Shown in pieces: positions 1-8,537 of a stretch of 64,000 nt of DNA. The stretch spans positions 558,001 to 622,000 of the forward strand of contig NZ_JACYOF010000002.1 of assembly GCF_014932895.1 (NCBI RefSeq). The letters run 5' to 3'. The position numbers and the translations under genes are program-made. Source of the DNA: Bacillus thuringiensis. GTDB lineage: Bacteria; Bacillota; Bacilli; Bacillales; Bacillaceae_G. The notes under the pieces were generated by a model. It made no database searches. It saw only the letters and a list, made by a program, of their open reading frames with translations, and had not been told where the DNA came from. Numbering within the stretch: the stretch's first letter is position 1; each line of letters opens with the position of its first letter.

Positions 1-683
1 TCAAAAGGTACTCCCCATCTTTCTGCTGGGATACGATCTAAAATTTCTTTATTCCGCTGTTCATCCGCACGAATTGGAGCAGTATTAGCTGTTGCAATGT
101 AACCAGGAGCAATCGCATTTACTTGAATATTATATTTACTTAATTCGTTAGCAAATGCTTTCGTTAATCCTGCCACTCCATGTTTACTGGCAGTATACGG
201 CGGTACAAATTTTCCTCCTTGGAAAGACAACATAGAAGCAATATTAATGATTTTCCCACTCTTTTGCTCTGCCATCACACGAGCTACTGCTTGACTTAAT
301 AAATAAACCGTATTCAAGTTAATGCTCATCACAGCATTCCAATCTTCCTTCTTGTATTCAAGCAATGGTGCACGACGAATCGTACCTGCATTATTAATTA
401 AAATATCAATTTTCCCGAAATTGTCTAAACAACCTTGCACCACTTTTTCTGCTGCATCATCTTGTGTTAAATCTACTTGAATGAATTCTACTCGTTGTCC
501 ACATTCCTCAATTAATTGACGAGTCTCATCCCAATTGTCACCAGAAGCTGCAATATACAGATCTGCCCCAGCTTTCGCTAATGCTACTGCATATCCTTGA
601 CCTAATCCTGTGTTCCCCCCAGTAACAATAGCTACCTTCCCTTTTAAACTAAAGAAATCCATTGAAAAGTCATTTAAGTTCAT
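1..683 (-). CDS. kduD: 2-deoxy-D-gluconate 3-dehydrogenase (partial, C-terminus outside window)
   Basis: Short-chain dehydrogenase acting on 2,5-diketo-3-deoxygluconate, the step after KduI in unsaturated uronate breakdown. The visible N-terminal 227 residues carry the Rossmann motif TGGNTGLGQG, the NNAG motif, and the active-site pair in YTASKHG with the preceding serine in the IASM strand. The start is the ATG ending at 683, behind a TCCTCC (AGGAGGA) ribosome site. It follows kduI by about 30 bases as the last visible gene of the kdgA-kdgK-kduI-kduD unit. The end lies beyond the window edge, which is not a real truncation. Family is certain; the exact substrate is inferred from the neighbours. 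Confidence 0.92.
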   Translation of the reverse strand, partial: MNLNDFSMDFFSLKGKVAIVTGGNTGLGQGYAVALAKAGADLYIAASGDNWDETRQLIEECGQRVEFIQVDLTQDDAAEKVVQGCLDNFGKIDILINNAGTIRRAPLLEYKKEDWNAVMSINLNTVYLLSQAVARVMAEQKSGKIINIASMLSFQGGKFVPPYTASKHGVAGLTKAFANELSKYNIQVNAIAPGYIATANTAPIRADEQRNKEILDRIPAERWGVPF

Positions 684-715
684 GTTCTAGTCCTCCTTTA
701 ATTGTATCAATTCCA

Positions 716-1546
716 CTATTTCAACTGATCCATTTCGACCATATCCATATCACTATACGTAATGTTTTCTCCACACATTGCCCAAATAAATGTATAGTCA
801 CTTGTACCAACACCAGAGTGAATTGACCAACTTGGTGAAATTGTCGCCTGTTCATTTTTCATTATCAAATGTTTAGTTTCATCAGGTTTACCCATAAAAT
901 GGAATACGCGTGTATCCGGTTTCATATCAAAATATAAGTACGTTTCCATGCGACGCTCATGGGTATGGCAAGGCATTGTATTCCAACTGCTTCCCGGTTC
1001 TAAAATGGTATACCCCATCTGTAGTTGACAACTTTCACAAACATTCGGATGAATATATTGATAGATTTTACGCTTATTTAATGTTGCAGAGTCCCCTGTT
1101 TCCATAGGTTTAATTTCATCAATACTTATACGTACATTTCGATATTTATGATGTGCAGGTACTGAAACACAATAGAATTTCGCAGGATTAGACTGATCAT
1201 CTGACTTAAAGACCACTTCCCTTGTTTCTTTTCCGATATAGTACCCATCTTGTTTTTTCATACTTTCTTCTTTACCGTCAATTATGATAGATCCTGGTCC
1301 ACCAATATTTATAACTCCTAATTCACGACGTTCTAAAAAATAAGAAACTCCCAATTCAGTAGACAACTCAATACTCAAAGGTTTTTCAGTTGGCGTTACT
1401 CCCCCAAAAATCATTCGATCATTATGTGTATATGTAAGAATAACTTCTCCCGGTGCAAAGTTTCGCTCTACTAAGAATTCCTGTCTTAATTGATCTGTAG
1501 AATAATGACGAATATCCATTGGACTATGTGTATAACGTGTTTCCAT
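716..1546 (-). CDS. kduI: 5-keto-4-deoxyuronate isomerase KduI
   Basis: Interconverts 5-keto-4-deoxyuronate and 2,5-diketo-3-deoxygluconate, feeding KduD. The metal-binding cupin signature MPCHTHERRMETY sits in the C-terminal half, with the two His and the Glu as known family ligands. The frame stays open upstream to 1603, but the ATG at 1546 gives 276 residues, close to the usual 278, and has an AGGAG ten bases ahead. The longer form would overlap the end of kdgK. It lies between kdgK and kduD in one transcription unit. Confidence 0.92.
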   Translation of the reverse strand: METRYTHSPMDIRHYSTDQLRQEFLVERNFAPGEVILTYTHNDRMIFGGVTPTEKPLSIELSTELGVSYFLERRELGVINIGGPGSIIIDGKEESMKKQDGYYIGKETREVVFKSDDQSNPAKFYCVSVPAHHKYRNVRISIDEIKPMETGDSATLNKRKIYQYIHPNVCESCQLQMGYTILEPGSSWNTMPCHTHERRMETYLYFDMKPDTRVFHFMGKPDETKHLIMKNEQATISPSWSIHSGVGTSDYTFIWAMCGENITYSDMDMVEMDQLK

Positions 1547-1577
1547 AATATACATTCTCCTATCACTTTTTAGTATT

Positions 1578-2582
1578 TTATCTAATAATATTTCCTGACT
1601 CATTTCTCATAAACTCTTCTACTTCCAAGATAGAAAACTGATTACAATCACCATGAATCGTATGCTTTAAACTAGATGCTGCAGTAGCAAATGAAACTAT
1701 ATAATCCGGATCCCTTTCTTCCAATAAACCGTGTAAAATTCCAGCAACAAAAGCATCTCCTCCACCAACACGATCCACAATAGGATTAATGTGGTACACC
1801 TTAGAGGTATACAGACAATGATTTTTCCATAATGTTCCCTGAAGGTCATTTGAACTAGCAGAATGAACATCCCTTAATGTAGAGTAAAAGACTTCAATAT
1901 TAGGATATTTTTTATACATTTGCTCATAATAATATTCTGAATCCGATTGTTTCGTCTTATTTTCAGGAATCCCCATTAAATAGAGAGCATCCATTTTTCC
2001 TGCAGAACAGTAATCTACACAAGGTAAAATTTTATTCATTGTTTTCGATGCTCGTTCATAGTTCCATAAATTAGATCGATAATTAATATCAAAACTCACC
2101 TTAATTTGACGCTTTTTGGCCTCAATGATTAATCCTAGAATGATATCAATCATTGAATCTGATAAAGCAAGGCTAATTCCCGAAACGTGAAATAATGATA
2201 CATTTTTGAATAAATCATCTATATTCCACTCCACATTTTTCATCTGTGCAAAACTAGAATGTGTTCGATCATACAAAACAAATGAAGCTCTTTTACCTAT
2301 ACCTCTTTCCAGATAGTACGTACCTAAACGTAAACCACCTTTCAGTAAGTTACTGGTATCCACCCCATAATTTTGTAAATGCTGTTGAACAGCTTTACCT
2401 AATAAATTTGAAGGTACTTTACTAGCAAAAGAAACTTGGTGGTTAAAATTCGCTAAATTAATTGCTACATTAGCCTCACTACCACCATAATGCGCTTTAA
2501 AAGAATTGGATTCAGTTATTCTAGTTCCTTCATTAGTGGATAAACGAAGCATAATCTCACCTAGCGTTAAAATTCGCCCCAT
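1578..2582 (-). CDS. kdgK: 2-keto-3-deoxygluconate kinase
   Basis: PfkB/ribokinase-family sugar kinase, 334 residues, phosphorylating 2-keto-3-deoxygluconate to KDPG for the aldolase encoded just upstream. The N-terminal family motif GGSEANVAINLANF lies near residue 33, and the C-terminal signature DRVGGGDAF near 270 holds the catalytic Asp at about 276. It starts two bases after the kdgA stop codon, so translation is probably coupled. Substrate choice rests on the neighbouring kdgA, kduI and kduD and on the length; other PfkB kinases look alike. Confidence 0.9.
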   Translation of the reverse strand: MGRILTLGEIMLRLSTNEGTRITESNSFKAHYGGSEANVAINLANFNHQVSFASKVPSNLLGKAVQQHLQNYGVDTSNLLKGGLRLGTYYLERGIGKRASFVLYDRTHSSFAQMKNVEWNIDDLFKNVSLFHVSGISLALSDSMIDIILGLIIEAKKRQIKVSFDINYRSNLWNYERASKTMNKILPCVDYCSAGKMDALYLMGIPENKTKQSDSEYYYEQMYKKYPNIEVFYSTLRDVHSASSNDLQGTLWKNHCLYTSKVYHINPIVDRVGGGDAFVAGILHGLLEERDPDYIVSFATAASSLKHTIHGDCNQFSILEVEEFMRNESGNIIR

Positions 2583-2584
2583 AA

Positions 2585-3235
2585 TTAGGCACCCTTTCTG
2601 ATTTCTGCTAACTTATCCACATACTCTCTTGCAAGTTCTGAGACTTTAGCATAATCCCCATTTTGAGCAGGAGCTAGTAAATCTCCTCCCACACCTATAG
2701 CTACACATCCACGTTCAAACCATTGATGCATATTCTCAATATTTATCCCTCCAGTAGGCATAATATTAACTTGTGGCAGGGGACCCTTCACCGCATTTAT
2801 AAAGCTTGGATTGTACGAACTTCCTGGAAATAATTTTATAATGTCGACTCCCGCTTTTAATGCTGTACTTATTTCCGTAACTGTCATACATCCAGGTAAA
2901 TATGGAATCTGATAAAGATTACAAATCTCTGCTGTTTCTTTATCAAACGCAGGACTGACAATATACTCAGCTCCTGCCAAAATAGCCATACGAGCCGTTA
3001 TCGCATCAAGAACAGTCCCTGCACCAATCACCAACTCTTCACAATCACTATGTATTTCCTTTATTTCACGAACGACCTCTTCAGCTTGTGGTACTGAAAA
3101 GGTTACTTCAATACCAGTAATCCCTCCATTAATGACTGCCTCAGTAACTTTAAGAGCCTCTTCTTTTGTATGCGCTCTCAAAACTGCAATCACGCCACTC
3201 TTTTTCAGTTTATTTAATACAGTAACCCTTTTCAT
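2585..3235 (-). CDS. kdgA: KDPG / KHG aldolase
   Basis: Class I aldolase (216 residues) splitting 2-keto-3-deoxy-6-phosphogluconate into pyruvate and glyceraldehyde-3-phosphate. The (beta/alpha)8 barrel shows the catalytic Glu in GIEVTF (residue 43) and the Schiff-base Lys in DIIKLFPG (residue 134). The ATG follows a GGAGG. It is the first gene of the uronate operon, about 75 bases after the predicted transcription start, and is followed by kdgK with a two-base gap. The symbol eda is used for the same enzyme in enterobacteria. Confidence 0.93.
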   Translation of the reverse strand: MKRVTVLNKLKKSGVIAVLRAHTKEEALKVTEAVINGGITGIEVTFSVPQAEEVVREIKEIHSDCEELVIGAGTVLDAITARMAILAGAEYIVSPAFDKETAEICNLYQIPYLPGCMTVTEISTALKAGVDIIKLFPGSSYNPSFINAVKGPLPQVNIMPTGGINIENMHQWFERGCVAIGVGGDLLAPAQNGDYAKVSELAREYVDKLAEIRKGA

Positions 3236-3280
3236 AAAGTGCCTCCATTTTTAAGAGCTCACACCCTTAATTTCTTATTT

Positions 3281-3295
3281 GGAAATTCATTTTCC
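3281..3295. promoter_or_regulatory. candidate operator in the kdgA leader
   Basis: A 15-base imperfect palindrome, GGAAATTCATTTTCC, lies about 15-30 bases downstream of the predicted start of the kdg transcript. IclR-family regulators bind short palindromes of this size, and the divergently located regulator gene makes it a natural binding site. The protein-site match is inference only. Confidence 0.4.
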
Positions 3296-3316
3296 TTAAA
3301 AGAAATTTACAAATAA

Positions 3317-3345
3317 ATTATATGAATTATTTAAAAGGATTACAA
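3317..3345 (-). promoter_or_regulatory. sigma-A promoter of the kdgA-kdgK-kduI-kduD operon
   Basis: Reading the minus strand, a -35 box TTGTAA and a perfect -10 box TATAAT are separated by exactly 17 bases, about 80 bases ahead of the kdgA start codon. This is the only good promoter seen between kdgR and kdgA. Confidence 0.75.
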
Positions 3346-3471
3346 GTTTTTTTTTTTATATTTAATGAAAATTTTTTGAACATTATTAAATATTTTTCTA
3401 ACATAGAAACCCATTATTCAGCCGTAGTTCTTACTAAATTCACAAGTCCGTTCCAATTCCTTTTACTTCTA

Positions 3472-3517
3472 AAAATAAAAAAGAGCTCTAACAGTGAAAA
3501 ATCACCATTTAAGCTCC
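3472..3517 (-). terminator. intrinsic terminator after kdgR
   Basis: A stem of GAGCT with AGCTC, containing an inner GTGA/TCAC pairing, is followed on the minus strand by a run of T. It separates the kdgR transcript from the kdg operon promoter. Confidence 0.7.
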
Positions 3518-3530
3518 TTAACATGAAATC

Positions 3531-4313
3531 CTATATGAACACATGCAATTGTTCAAGTTCTCTTATAATATTTTGTTTTGTTTCTAGTATCAATTGAATC
3601 ATCTTTTTCTTCAGGTCTTCTGTAACACGATACTTGGGCATACTCACACTAAATGCACCATATGTTTGCCCATTAAAAGTTAATGAAACACCTATACAAT
3701 AAACTTCCTCTTCATATTCAGCATCATCAATTGCAAAACCACTTTGTTTTATCTCTTTTAATATTTCCTTTAGAATATTCGGGTCAACTATCGTATTATC
3801 ATTAACTGGATTCAGTTCTACCCGTGTTAAATACCCTTCTAAATCTTGATCAGAAAAATCGGCAAGTACTGCCTTGCCCATTGCCGAACAATATAAAGGA
3901 ATACTCATTCCAATTCGTGAACTCATACGAATTATCGGTCTCTCTGGCTCTATTTTATTAATATAAAAAATTTTATCTTCTTCTAATATTCCTAAATGAA
4001 CGGTTTCATCTAAATTACTTTGCAATTTTTTCAAATATGGAAATGTGATTTTGGTAATATCTAAATTCGCAAGATACTGATTTGCATAGTAAATTAAAGA
4101 GGTTCCTAAACCAAATCTTTTAGTTTCAGAATATTTTTTTGCATAACCTATTATAACTAACGTTTCCAATATCTTTAATGTTGTTGAACTTGTCATTCCT
4201 GTTTCCTGCGCAATCACATTTAAAGGCTGTGGTTTTTTACTTTCAGATAAAAAATCTAAAATTTTTGCAGCTTTTATTAAAACTGTACCATATGGTTGTT
4301 TTTCTTTTGTCAT
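3531..4313 (-). CDS. kdgR: IclR-family transcriptional regulator of the uronate operon
   Basis: IclR-type repressor of 260 residues. An N-terminal winged helix-turn-helix (about residues 10-70, with TGMTSSTTLKILETL as recognition region) is followed by the IclR effector domain (about 80-255), including the conserved YCSAMGKAVLA and DDAEYEEEVYCIGV segments. The ATG follows AAAGGATG. It lies upstream of and parallel to the kdg genes but has its own terminator, so it is probably a separate transcript. Binding of KDG or a related sugar acid is inferred from context; the symbol follows the functional role, not demonstrated orthology. Confidence 0.82.
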   Translation of the reverse strand: MTKEKQPYGTVLIKAAKILDFLSESKKPQPLNVIAQETGMTSSTTLKILETLVIIGYAKKYSETKRFGLGTSLIYYANQYLANLDITKITFPYLKKLQSNLDETVHLGILEEDKIFYINKIEPERPIIRMSSRIGMSIPLYCSAMGKAVLADFSDQDLEGYLTRVELNPVNDNTIVDPNILKEILKEIKQSGFAIDDAEYEEEVYCIGVSLTFNGQTYGAFSVSMPKYRVTEDLKKKMIQLILETKQNIIRELEQLHVFI

Positions 4314-4490
4314 ACCGACTCATCCTTTAATAATCATTATAAACGGTCTTATTCTCGAAATAAAAAATAAAACGCACCATCTTAAAAGAAATTGTACTAT
4401 AAAACAATTATACAAGAAAGCCAAGTACAGTCCATATTAATCAATAAGGTATATAAATTTAACATCTATTTTAATCGAAAACGACAAGCC

Positions 4491-4734
4491 TTAATTGCAA
4501 AAAACATTGGCTGTAGTCGTTTTGTATACAATCTCTAGAATATCAAAGATGGTCATCTTCTTATACCTATAATATTTACGACTGTTCTTTTTGAGCGGCA
4601 AGTAAAGACGATGCAGAATTTTTAAAAGCTCTTCTATGCCAAAGGCTCTCGCTTGAAACTGTAACGGAAAGTAATCTTTAATCATTTAAATCGCTTTGTC
4701 TTTTCAAGCAGAAACTGTCGCATTAAATTATGGC
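4491..4734 (-). pseudogene. remnant of an IS231/IS4-type transposase C-terminus
   Basis: The last 64 codons (from 4685) read as the C-terminal end of an IS231-like transposase, with MIKDYFPLQFQ, a basic stretch and the terminal FDILEIVY motif. Directly upstream, in a different frame, comes LMRQFLLEKTKRFK, which resembles the segment normally preceding it. So a short deletion or frameshift separates two pieces of one decayed protein. No transposase catalytic DDE region remains and I could not find convincing terminal inverted repeats. Family recall is from memory, so moderate confidence. Confidence 0.6.
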
Positions 4735-4735
4735 G

Positions 4736-4775
4736 CAAAAAAGCGAGCTTTATATAATAGCTCGCTTTTTTCTTT
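4736..4775. terminator. bidirectional terminator after the aminotransferase gene
   Basis: AAAAAGCGAGCT pairs with AGCTCGCTTTTT across a short AT loop, with T-runs on both strands. It ends the minus-strand aminotransferase transcript. Confidence 0.85.
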
Positions 4776-4782
4776 TTATTAA

Positions 4783-6135
4783 TTAAATACGTTCCATAGC
4801 TGTCTTCAACGTACCAACAACGAAAGCAATCTCTTCACTTGAAATAATAAGTGGTGGTGCTAATGTTATGACGTTATTATATCCTGCTGTTGTCATACCG
4901 TTGCGTCCTATAATTAAGCCCTTTTCTTTACAAGCATTTACAACACTTGCGATTTTGTCGTTATCAATTGGTTCTTTCGTCTCTTTATCATTTACTAGTT
5001 CGATACCAACTAACAATCCTTTTCCTCTAATGTTCCCAACAAGCGGATGTTCCCCAATTTCATCTTTTAGTTGCTCTAATAAAAGGGAACCCATTTGTGC
5101 AGATCGCTCGATTAAATTTTCATTTTCCATAATCTCTAAGTTTTTAAGTGCTAATGCACAAGCTGCTGGATTCCCACCAAATGTATTAATATGACGGAAG
5201 AATTCATATTCTCCCGTTCCTTTAAATGTTTCATAAATTTCTTTTTTCACAGCTGTTGCTGATAATGGTAAATATGCGCTCGTAATACCTTTTGCCATCG
5301 TAACGATATCAGGCTTAACGTCATAGTTCATAAATCCAAATGCTTTTCCTGTACGACCGAAACCGCAAATCACTTCATCGCTAATAAGTAGTGCACCGTG
5401 TTTTTGACATGTTTCATGAACAGCTTTCATATAGTCTTGTGGCGGCATTAAAATACCTCCGCCTGTAATAATTGGTTCCATAATAAAAGCTGCAATGGTT
5501 TCACTTAATTCCCATGTCATAACTCGATCGACTTCTTTTACACACTCTACATCATAAATATTTTGTGATTCCATTTCTGGCATACGGTAACAATCTGGAG
5601 GCGTTACGTGTATAAATCCTGACGCAAACGGCTCATATTGATATCTACGCTGCGCTTGACCAGTTGCCGCCATCGTTGCCATTGTATTTCCATGATACCC
5701 GCGGTAACGTGACATAAATTTGTAACGGTGTGGTTCCCCTTTTTGAGCATAATATTGCCTTGCTATTTTAAAAGCTGTTTCATTCGCTTCCGAACCACTA
5801 TTAGAGAAGAAAATAACATACTCTCCTCCGAGCCACTCATTTAACTTTTCAGCAAGCTTTATAGCTGGCTCATGTGATTGTGACATCGGAAAGTACGATA
5901 ACGTTTGTAGTTGTTCATAAGCCGCCTCTGCAAGCTCTTTTCTTCCGTATCCACTATTCACACACCAAAGACCACTCATACCGTCTAAATATCTTTTTCC
6001 TTGTATGTCTTCAACCCAGCACCCTTCTGCTTTTGCCCCTACCATTGTACTACTTGGACTAAAGGGACGCATTCCATGCCAAATATATTGTTCATCTTTT
6101 GCTAATAATTCCTCTGTTTGTTTCGTTTTCATCAT
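4783..6135 (-). CDS. class III aminotransferase (omega-amino acid:pyruvate type, YhxA-like)
   Basis: PLP-dependent transaminase, 450 residues with the chosen start. SNSGSEANE (about 111-119) is the cofactor phosphate-binding region, D253 in ISDEVICGFGRTG contacts the PLP ring nitrogen, and K282 in MAKGITSAYLP is the Schiff-base lysine. The frame is open to 6219, but the ATG at 6135 has a GGTGG site five bases ahead and matches the usual length. It is monocistronic between two hairpin terminators. The exact amino donor (beta-alanine, GABA or another omega-amine) cannot be read from sequence. BioA and GabT are related alternatives, but no biotin or GABA genes are near. Confidence 0.85.
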   Translation of the reverse strand: MMKTKQTEELLAKDEQYIWHGMRPFSPSSTMVGAKAEGCWVEDIQGKRYLDGMSGLWCVNSGYGRKELAEAAYEQLQTLSYFPMSQSHEPAIKLAEKLNEWLGGEYVIFFSNSGSEANETAFKIARQYYAQKGEPHRYKFMSRYRGYHGNTMATMAATGQAQRRYQYEPFASGFIHVTPPDCYRMPEMESQNIYDVECVKEVDRVMTWELSETIAAFIMEPIITGGGILMPPQDYMKAVHETCQKHGALLISDEVICGFGRTGKAFGFMNYDVKPDIVTMAKGITSAYLPLSATAVKKEIYETFKGTGEYEFFRHINTFGGNPAACALALKNLEIMENENLIERSAQMGSLLLEQLKDEIGEHPLVGNIRGKGLLVGIELVNDKETKEPIDNDKIASVVNACKEKGLIIGRNGMTTAGYNNVITLAPPLIISSEEIAFVVGTLKTAMERI

Positions 6136-6283
6136 TTCTTCCACCTTCCATAACAACTTATTTTTCACAAAGCTGCGCTGGTGCCATGATGAGTTAAATT
6201 TCTCCCTGCTTATTTTCATTCCACAAAATTATGACAAATCCTACTTACAATACAGTAATATTTATAAGAAAATGACAAAAGAA

Positions 6284-6321
6284 AAAGGAGCTTTTCTTAT
6301 AATTCGAAAAGCTCCTCTTTT
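6284..6321. terminator. terminator after the symporter gene
   Basis: GGAGCTTTTC pairs perfectly with GAAAAGCTCC over a 9-base loop, with T-rich tails on both strands. It directly abuts the symporter stop codon. Confidence 0.85.
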
Positions 6322-7872
6322 TTAGTGTGAAGATGCGTCACTAATACCGTGACCAGTATTAGATTTCACAAGAATTTCATCGAATTTCGCTACATCTTCT
6401 TTCTTACTAGAGAAAATGGTTCCTAAATATGCTGCTAGGAAACCAAGCGGAATCGAAATAATGCCAGGTGTCGTATATGGAAATAATGCTTCTCCAACAA
6501 AAATAGCTTTCCCGGCTACTGGATTCCAAACATTTGGACTTAACGTCACAAGAACAATTGCTGACACGAGTCCGACGATCATACCAGATATGGCACCCGT
6601 TGTATTAAAACGCTTCCAATAGATTGTAAATAATATAACTGGTAAGTTCGCACTCGCTGCAACTGCAAATGCTAGTGAAACTAAAAATGCTACGTTTAAT
6701 GTTTGAGCAAATAACGCAAGTATAATAGATAATACCGCTACTCCAATAGACGCATAACGAGCCATTGATACTTGTTCTTTTTCCGTTGATTTTCCTTTAC
6801 GGATAATCTCGTTATAAAAATCATGTGCGAATGCTGATGCTGCTGTTAATACAAGTCCTGCCACTACAGCTAAAATAGTTGCAAAGGCAATTGCTGATAC
6901 GAATGCAAATAAGAAGTCTCCACCTAAAGCTTTAGCTAATAGAGGTGCTGCCATATTACCAGCAGGATTTGCTTTAATAATCGCCTCATTTCCTACAAAC
7001 GCTGCTGCTCCAAACCCTAAGAAAATTGTCATAATATAAAATGCACCAATTAACCACGTAGCGCACACAACAGATTGACGTGCCGTTTTTGCATCACGCA
7101 CTGTAAAAAAGCGGACAAGAATATGTGGTAACCCTGCTGTGCCGAGAACTAGTCCTAAATTTAAGGAAAGTGTATCAAGACCATCTTTATACTTTACTCC
7201 TGGGTTTAGAAACGAATCTTTTAGCGGTGTAGCTATTTTCATTTGAGCAAACATTTCTGTCACACTAAAATTAAATTTTGCGAAAACGATAACAGAAATA
7301 ATAAACGTGCCAGCCATAAGTAATACAGCTTTTACAATTTGTACCCAGCTCGTTGCTGTCATACCTCCAAAAATAACGTACACTGTCATAAGTGTGCCGA
7401 CGATTAATACAGATGTCGTATATTCGATACCTAATAATAATTTAATAAGTGCGCCCGCACCAACTAATTGTGCAATCATATAAAAAATCGAAATGGTCAT
7501 CGTATTAAGCGCGGCAATACCACGAACTTTTTTCGCATCAAAACGCGCGGCAATCATATCAGCAAGTGTATATTTCCCTAAGTTTCTAAGCGGTTCTGCA
7601 ACGAGATATAGTACAACTAAATAAGCAACTAAGAAACCTATACTATAAAAGAAACCGTCAAATCCAGTTAAGGCTATCGCTCCTGCGATACCGAGAAATG
7701 AAGCAGCAGACATGTAATCTCCGGCAATGGCCAGACCATTTTGCCAGCCAGTTAATCCCCCTCCAGCGGTATAAAACTCACTCGCATTTTTCGTTTTTTT
7801 CGATGCAAAATAGGTTATGACGAGTGTACCGAGGACGATAATTAAAAATAGAGCAAAAGCAGTAGTATTCAA
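6322..7872 (-). CDS. sodium:solute symporter, acetate permease (ActP/YwcA) type
   Basis: Polytopic SSS-family membrane protein of 516 residues with about 13 hydrophobic helices. The N-terminal AGDYMSAASFLG segment and the internal GGMTATSWVQ region are typical of cation/acetate symporters. It starts two bases after the DUF485 gene stop, the same two-gene arrangement as yjcH-actP in E. coli and the corresponding B. subtilis pair. It probably imports a short carboxylate (acetate, propionate or pyruvate) with Na+ or H+; the exact substrate is inferred. Confidence 0.88.
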   Translation of the reverse strand: MNTTAFALFLIIVLGTLVITYFASKKTKNASEFYTAGGGLTGWQNGLAIAGDYMSAASFLGIAGAIALTGFDGFFYSIGFLVAYLVVLYLVAEPLRNLGKYTLADMIAARFDAKKVRGIAALNTMTISIFYMIAQLVGAGALIKLLLGIEYTTSVLIVGTLMTVYVIFGGMTATSWVQIVKAVLLMAGTFIISVIVFAKFNFSVTEMFAQMKIATPLKDSFLNPGVKYKDGLDTLSLNLGLVLGTAGLPHILVRFFTVRDAKTARQSVVCATWLIGAFYIMTIFLGFGAAAFVGNEAIIKANPAGNMAAPLLAKALGGDFLFAFVSAIAFATILAVVAGLVLTAASAFAHDFYNEIIRKGKSTEKEQVSMARYASIGVAVLSIILALFAQTLNVAFLVSLAFAVAASANLPVILFTIYWKRFNTTGAISGMIVGLVSAIVLVTLSPNVWNPVAGKAIFVGEALFPYTTPGIISIPLGFLAAYLGTIFSSKKEDVAKFDEILVKSNTGHGISDASSH

Positions 7873-7874
7873 AT

Positions 7875-8216
7875 TCAGCCCCTCCCTTTTTGCATATCTT
7901 GCAGAATTTTTTTCGAGATTTCATCAAAGGATTCGGCTTTTTTGCTATAGATCATACATAATGACCACGTCATAATAAATTGCGCAAAAGCAAATATCCA
8001 TGCCCATGTCACATCACCAAATGCTGGTGTATTAAGCACCTTTGAATACGATGTTAAAATAGGTAGTGCTATAAAAAAACTTAAAAAGAAAATACTCATC
8101 GGAACGATAAACTTCCTTTTTCTATCTAAAAGTAATTTAAATTCTTCTGACTGAACAATCTCTGTATAATTCACCTCATTTTGCAACTTACGTGCTGATG
8201 TATCATCCCGTTTCAT
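7875..8216 (-). CDS. DUF485 membrane protein, symporter partner
   Basis: 113 residues with two strong transmembrane helices (about residues 40-60 and 75-100) after a charged N-terminus. DUF485 proteins are regularly encoded directly ahead of acetate-type symporters and are thought to assist them. The frame extends to 8264, but the ATG at 8216 is preceded by GGAGAGGGG and removes an unlikely Cys-rich start. It forms a two-gene operon with the symporter. Confidence 0.82.
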   Translation of the reverse strand: MKRDDTSARKLQNEVNYTEIVQSEEFKLLLDRKRKFIVPMSIFFLSFFIALPILTSYSKVLNTPAFGDVTWAWIFAFAQFIMTWSLCMIYSKKAESFDEISKKILQDMQKGRG

Positions 8217-8390
8217 TCTCTGGTCCCCTCTCCAACTCGAAATACATTTCCCCTTACACACCAAAAGACTAAATTTTATAAATATTCAGAAACTTATTTT
8301 CATTTTAGACAATCCATACATTCCTGCAAAGATTTTTCGATAGACATTTTTCGGCATTTTCTCCTAAAATTTTAATATACTTTTTCAAAA

Positions 8391-8480
8391 TAAAGTGAAA
8401 CTCGAATCCGTAGAAGTTTTGTACATCCAACACGGTTTATTAGCCCACTTCCCATAAATAGACGTTATAAAGTGAAGCCC
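8391..8480 (+). repeat. B. cereus-type intergenic repeat, diverged copy
   Basis: Begins AAAGTGAAACT and contains TTATTAGCCC, both shared with the elements near 17950, 27100 and 62130. The middle is too diverged to align by eye, so this is the weakest full-length member of the family seen here. Confidence 0.4.
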
Positions 8481-8498
8481 CCAAATTTTTTCTCATTA

Positions 8499-8537
8499 AG
8501 ACAGAAGTAGTGCTTATCGCACCACTTCTGTCTTTTT
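8499..8537. terminator. hairpin terminator overlapping a gene end
   Basis: GACAGAAGT and ACTTCTGTC pair, with an inner GTGC/GCAC extension, around a loop that contains the TAA stop codon of the hydroxylase gene. The T-run is better on the plus strand (TTTTTCT) than on the minus strand. Confidence 0.7.

Noticed and set aside
3322-3597. Plus-strand frame opposite kdgR and its terminator
   Set aside because: Low-complexity Phe/Asn/Ser translation of AT-rich DNA, overlapping a promoter, a terminator and the end of kdgR.
4440-4490. Terminal inverted repeat of an IS231 element
   Set aside because: Only a weak resemblance to the expected end sequence and no partner copy on the other side.
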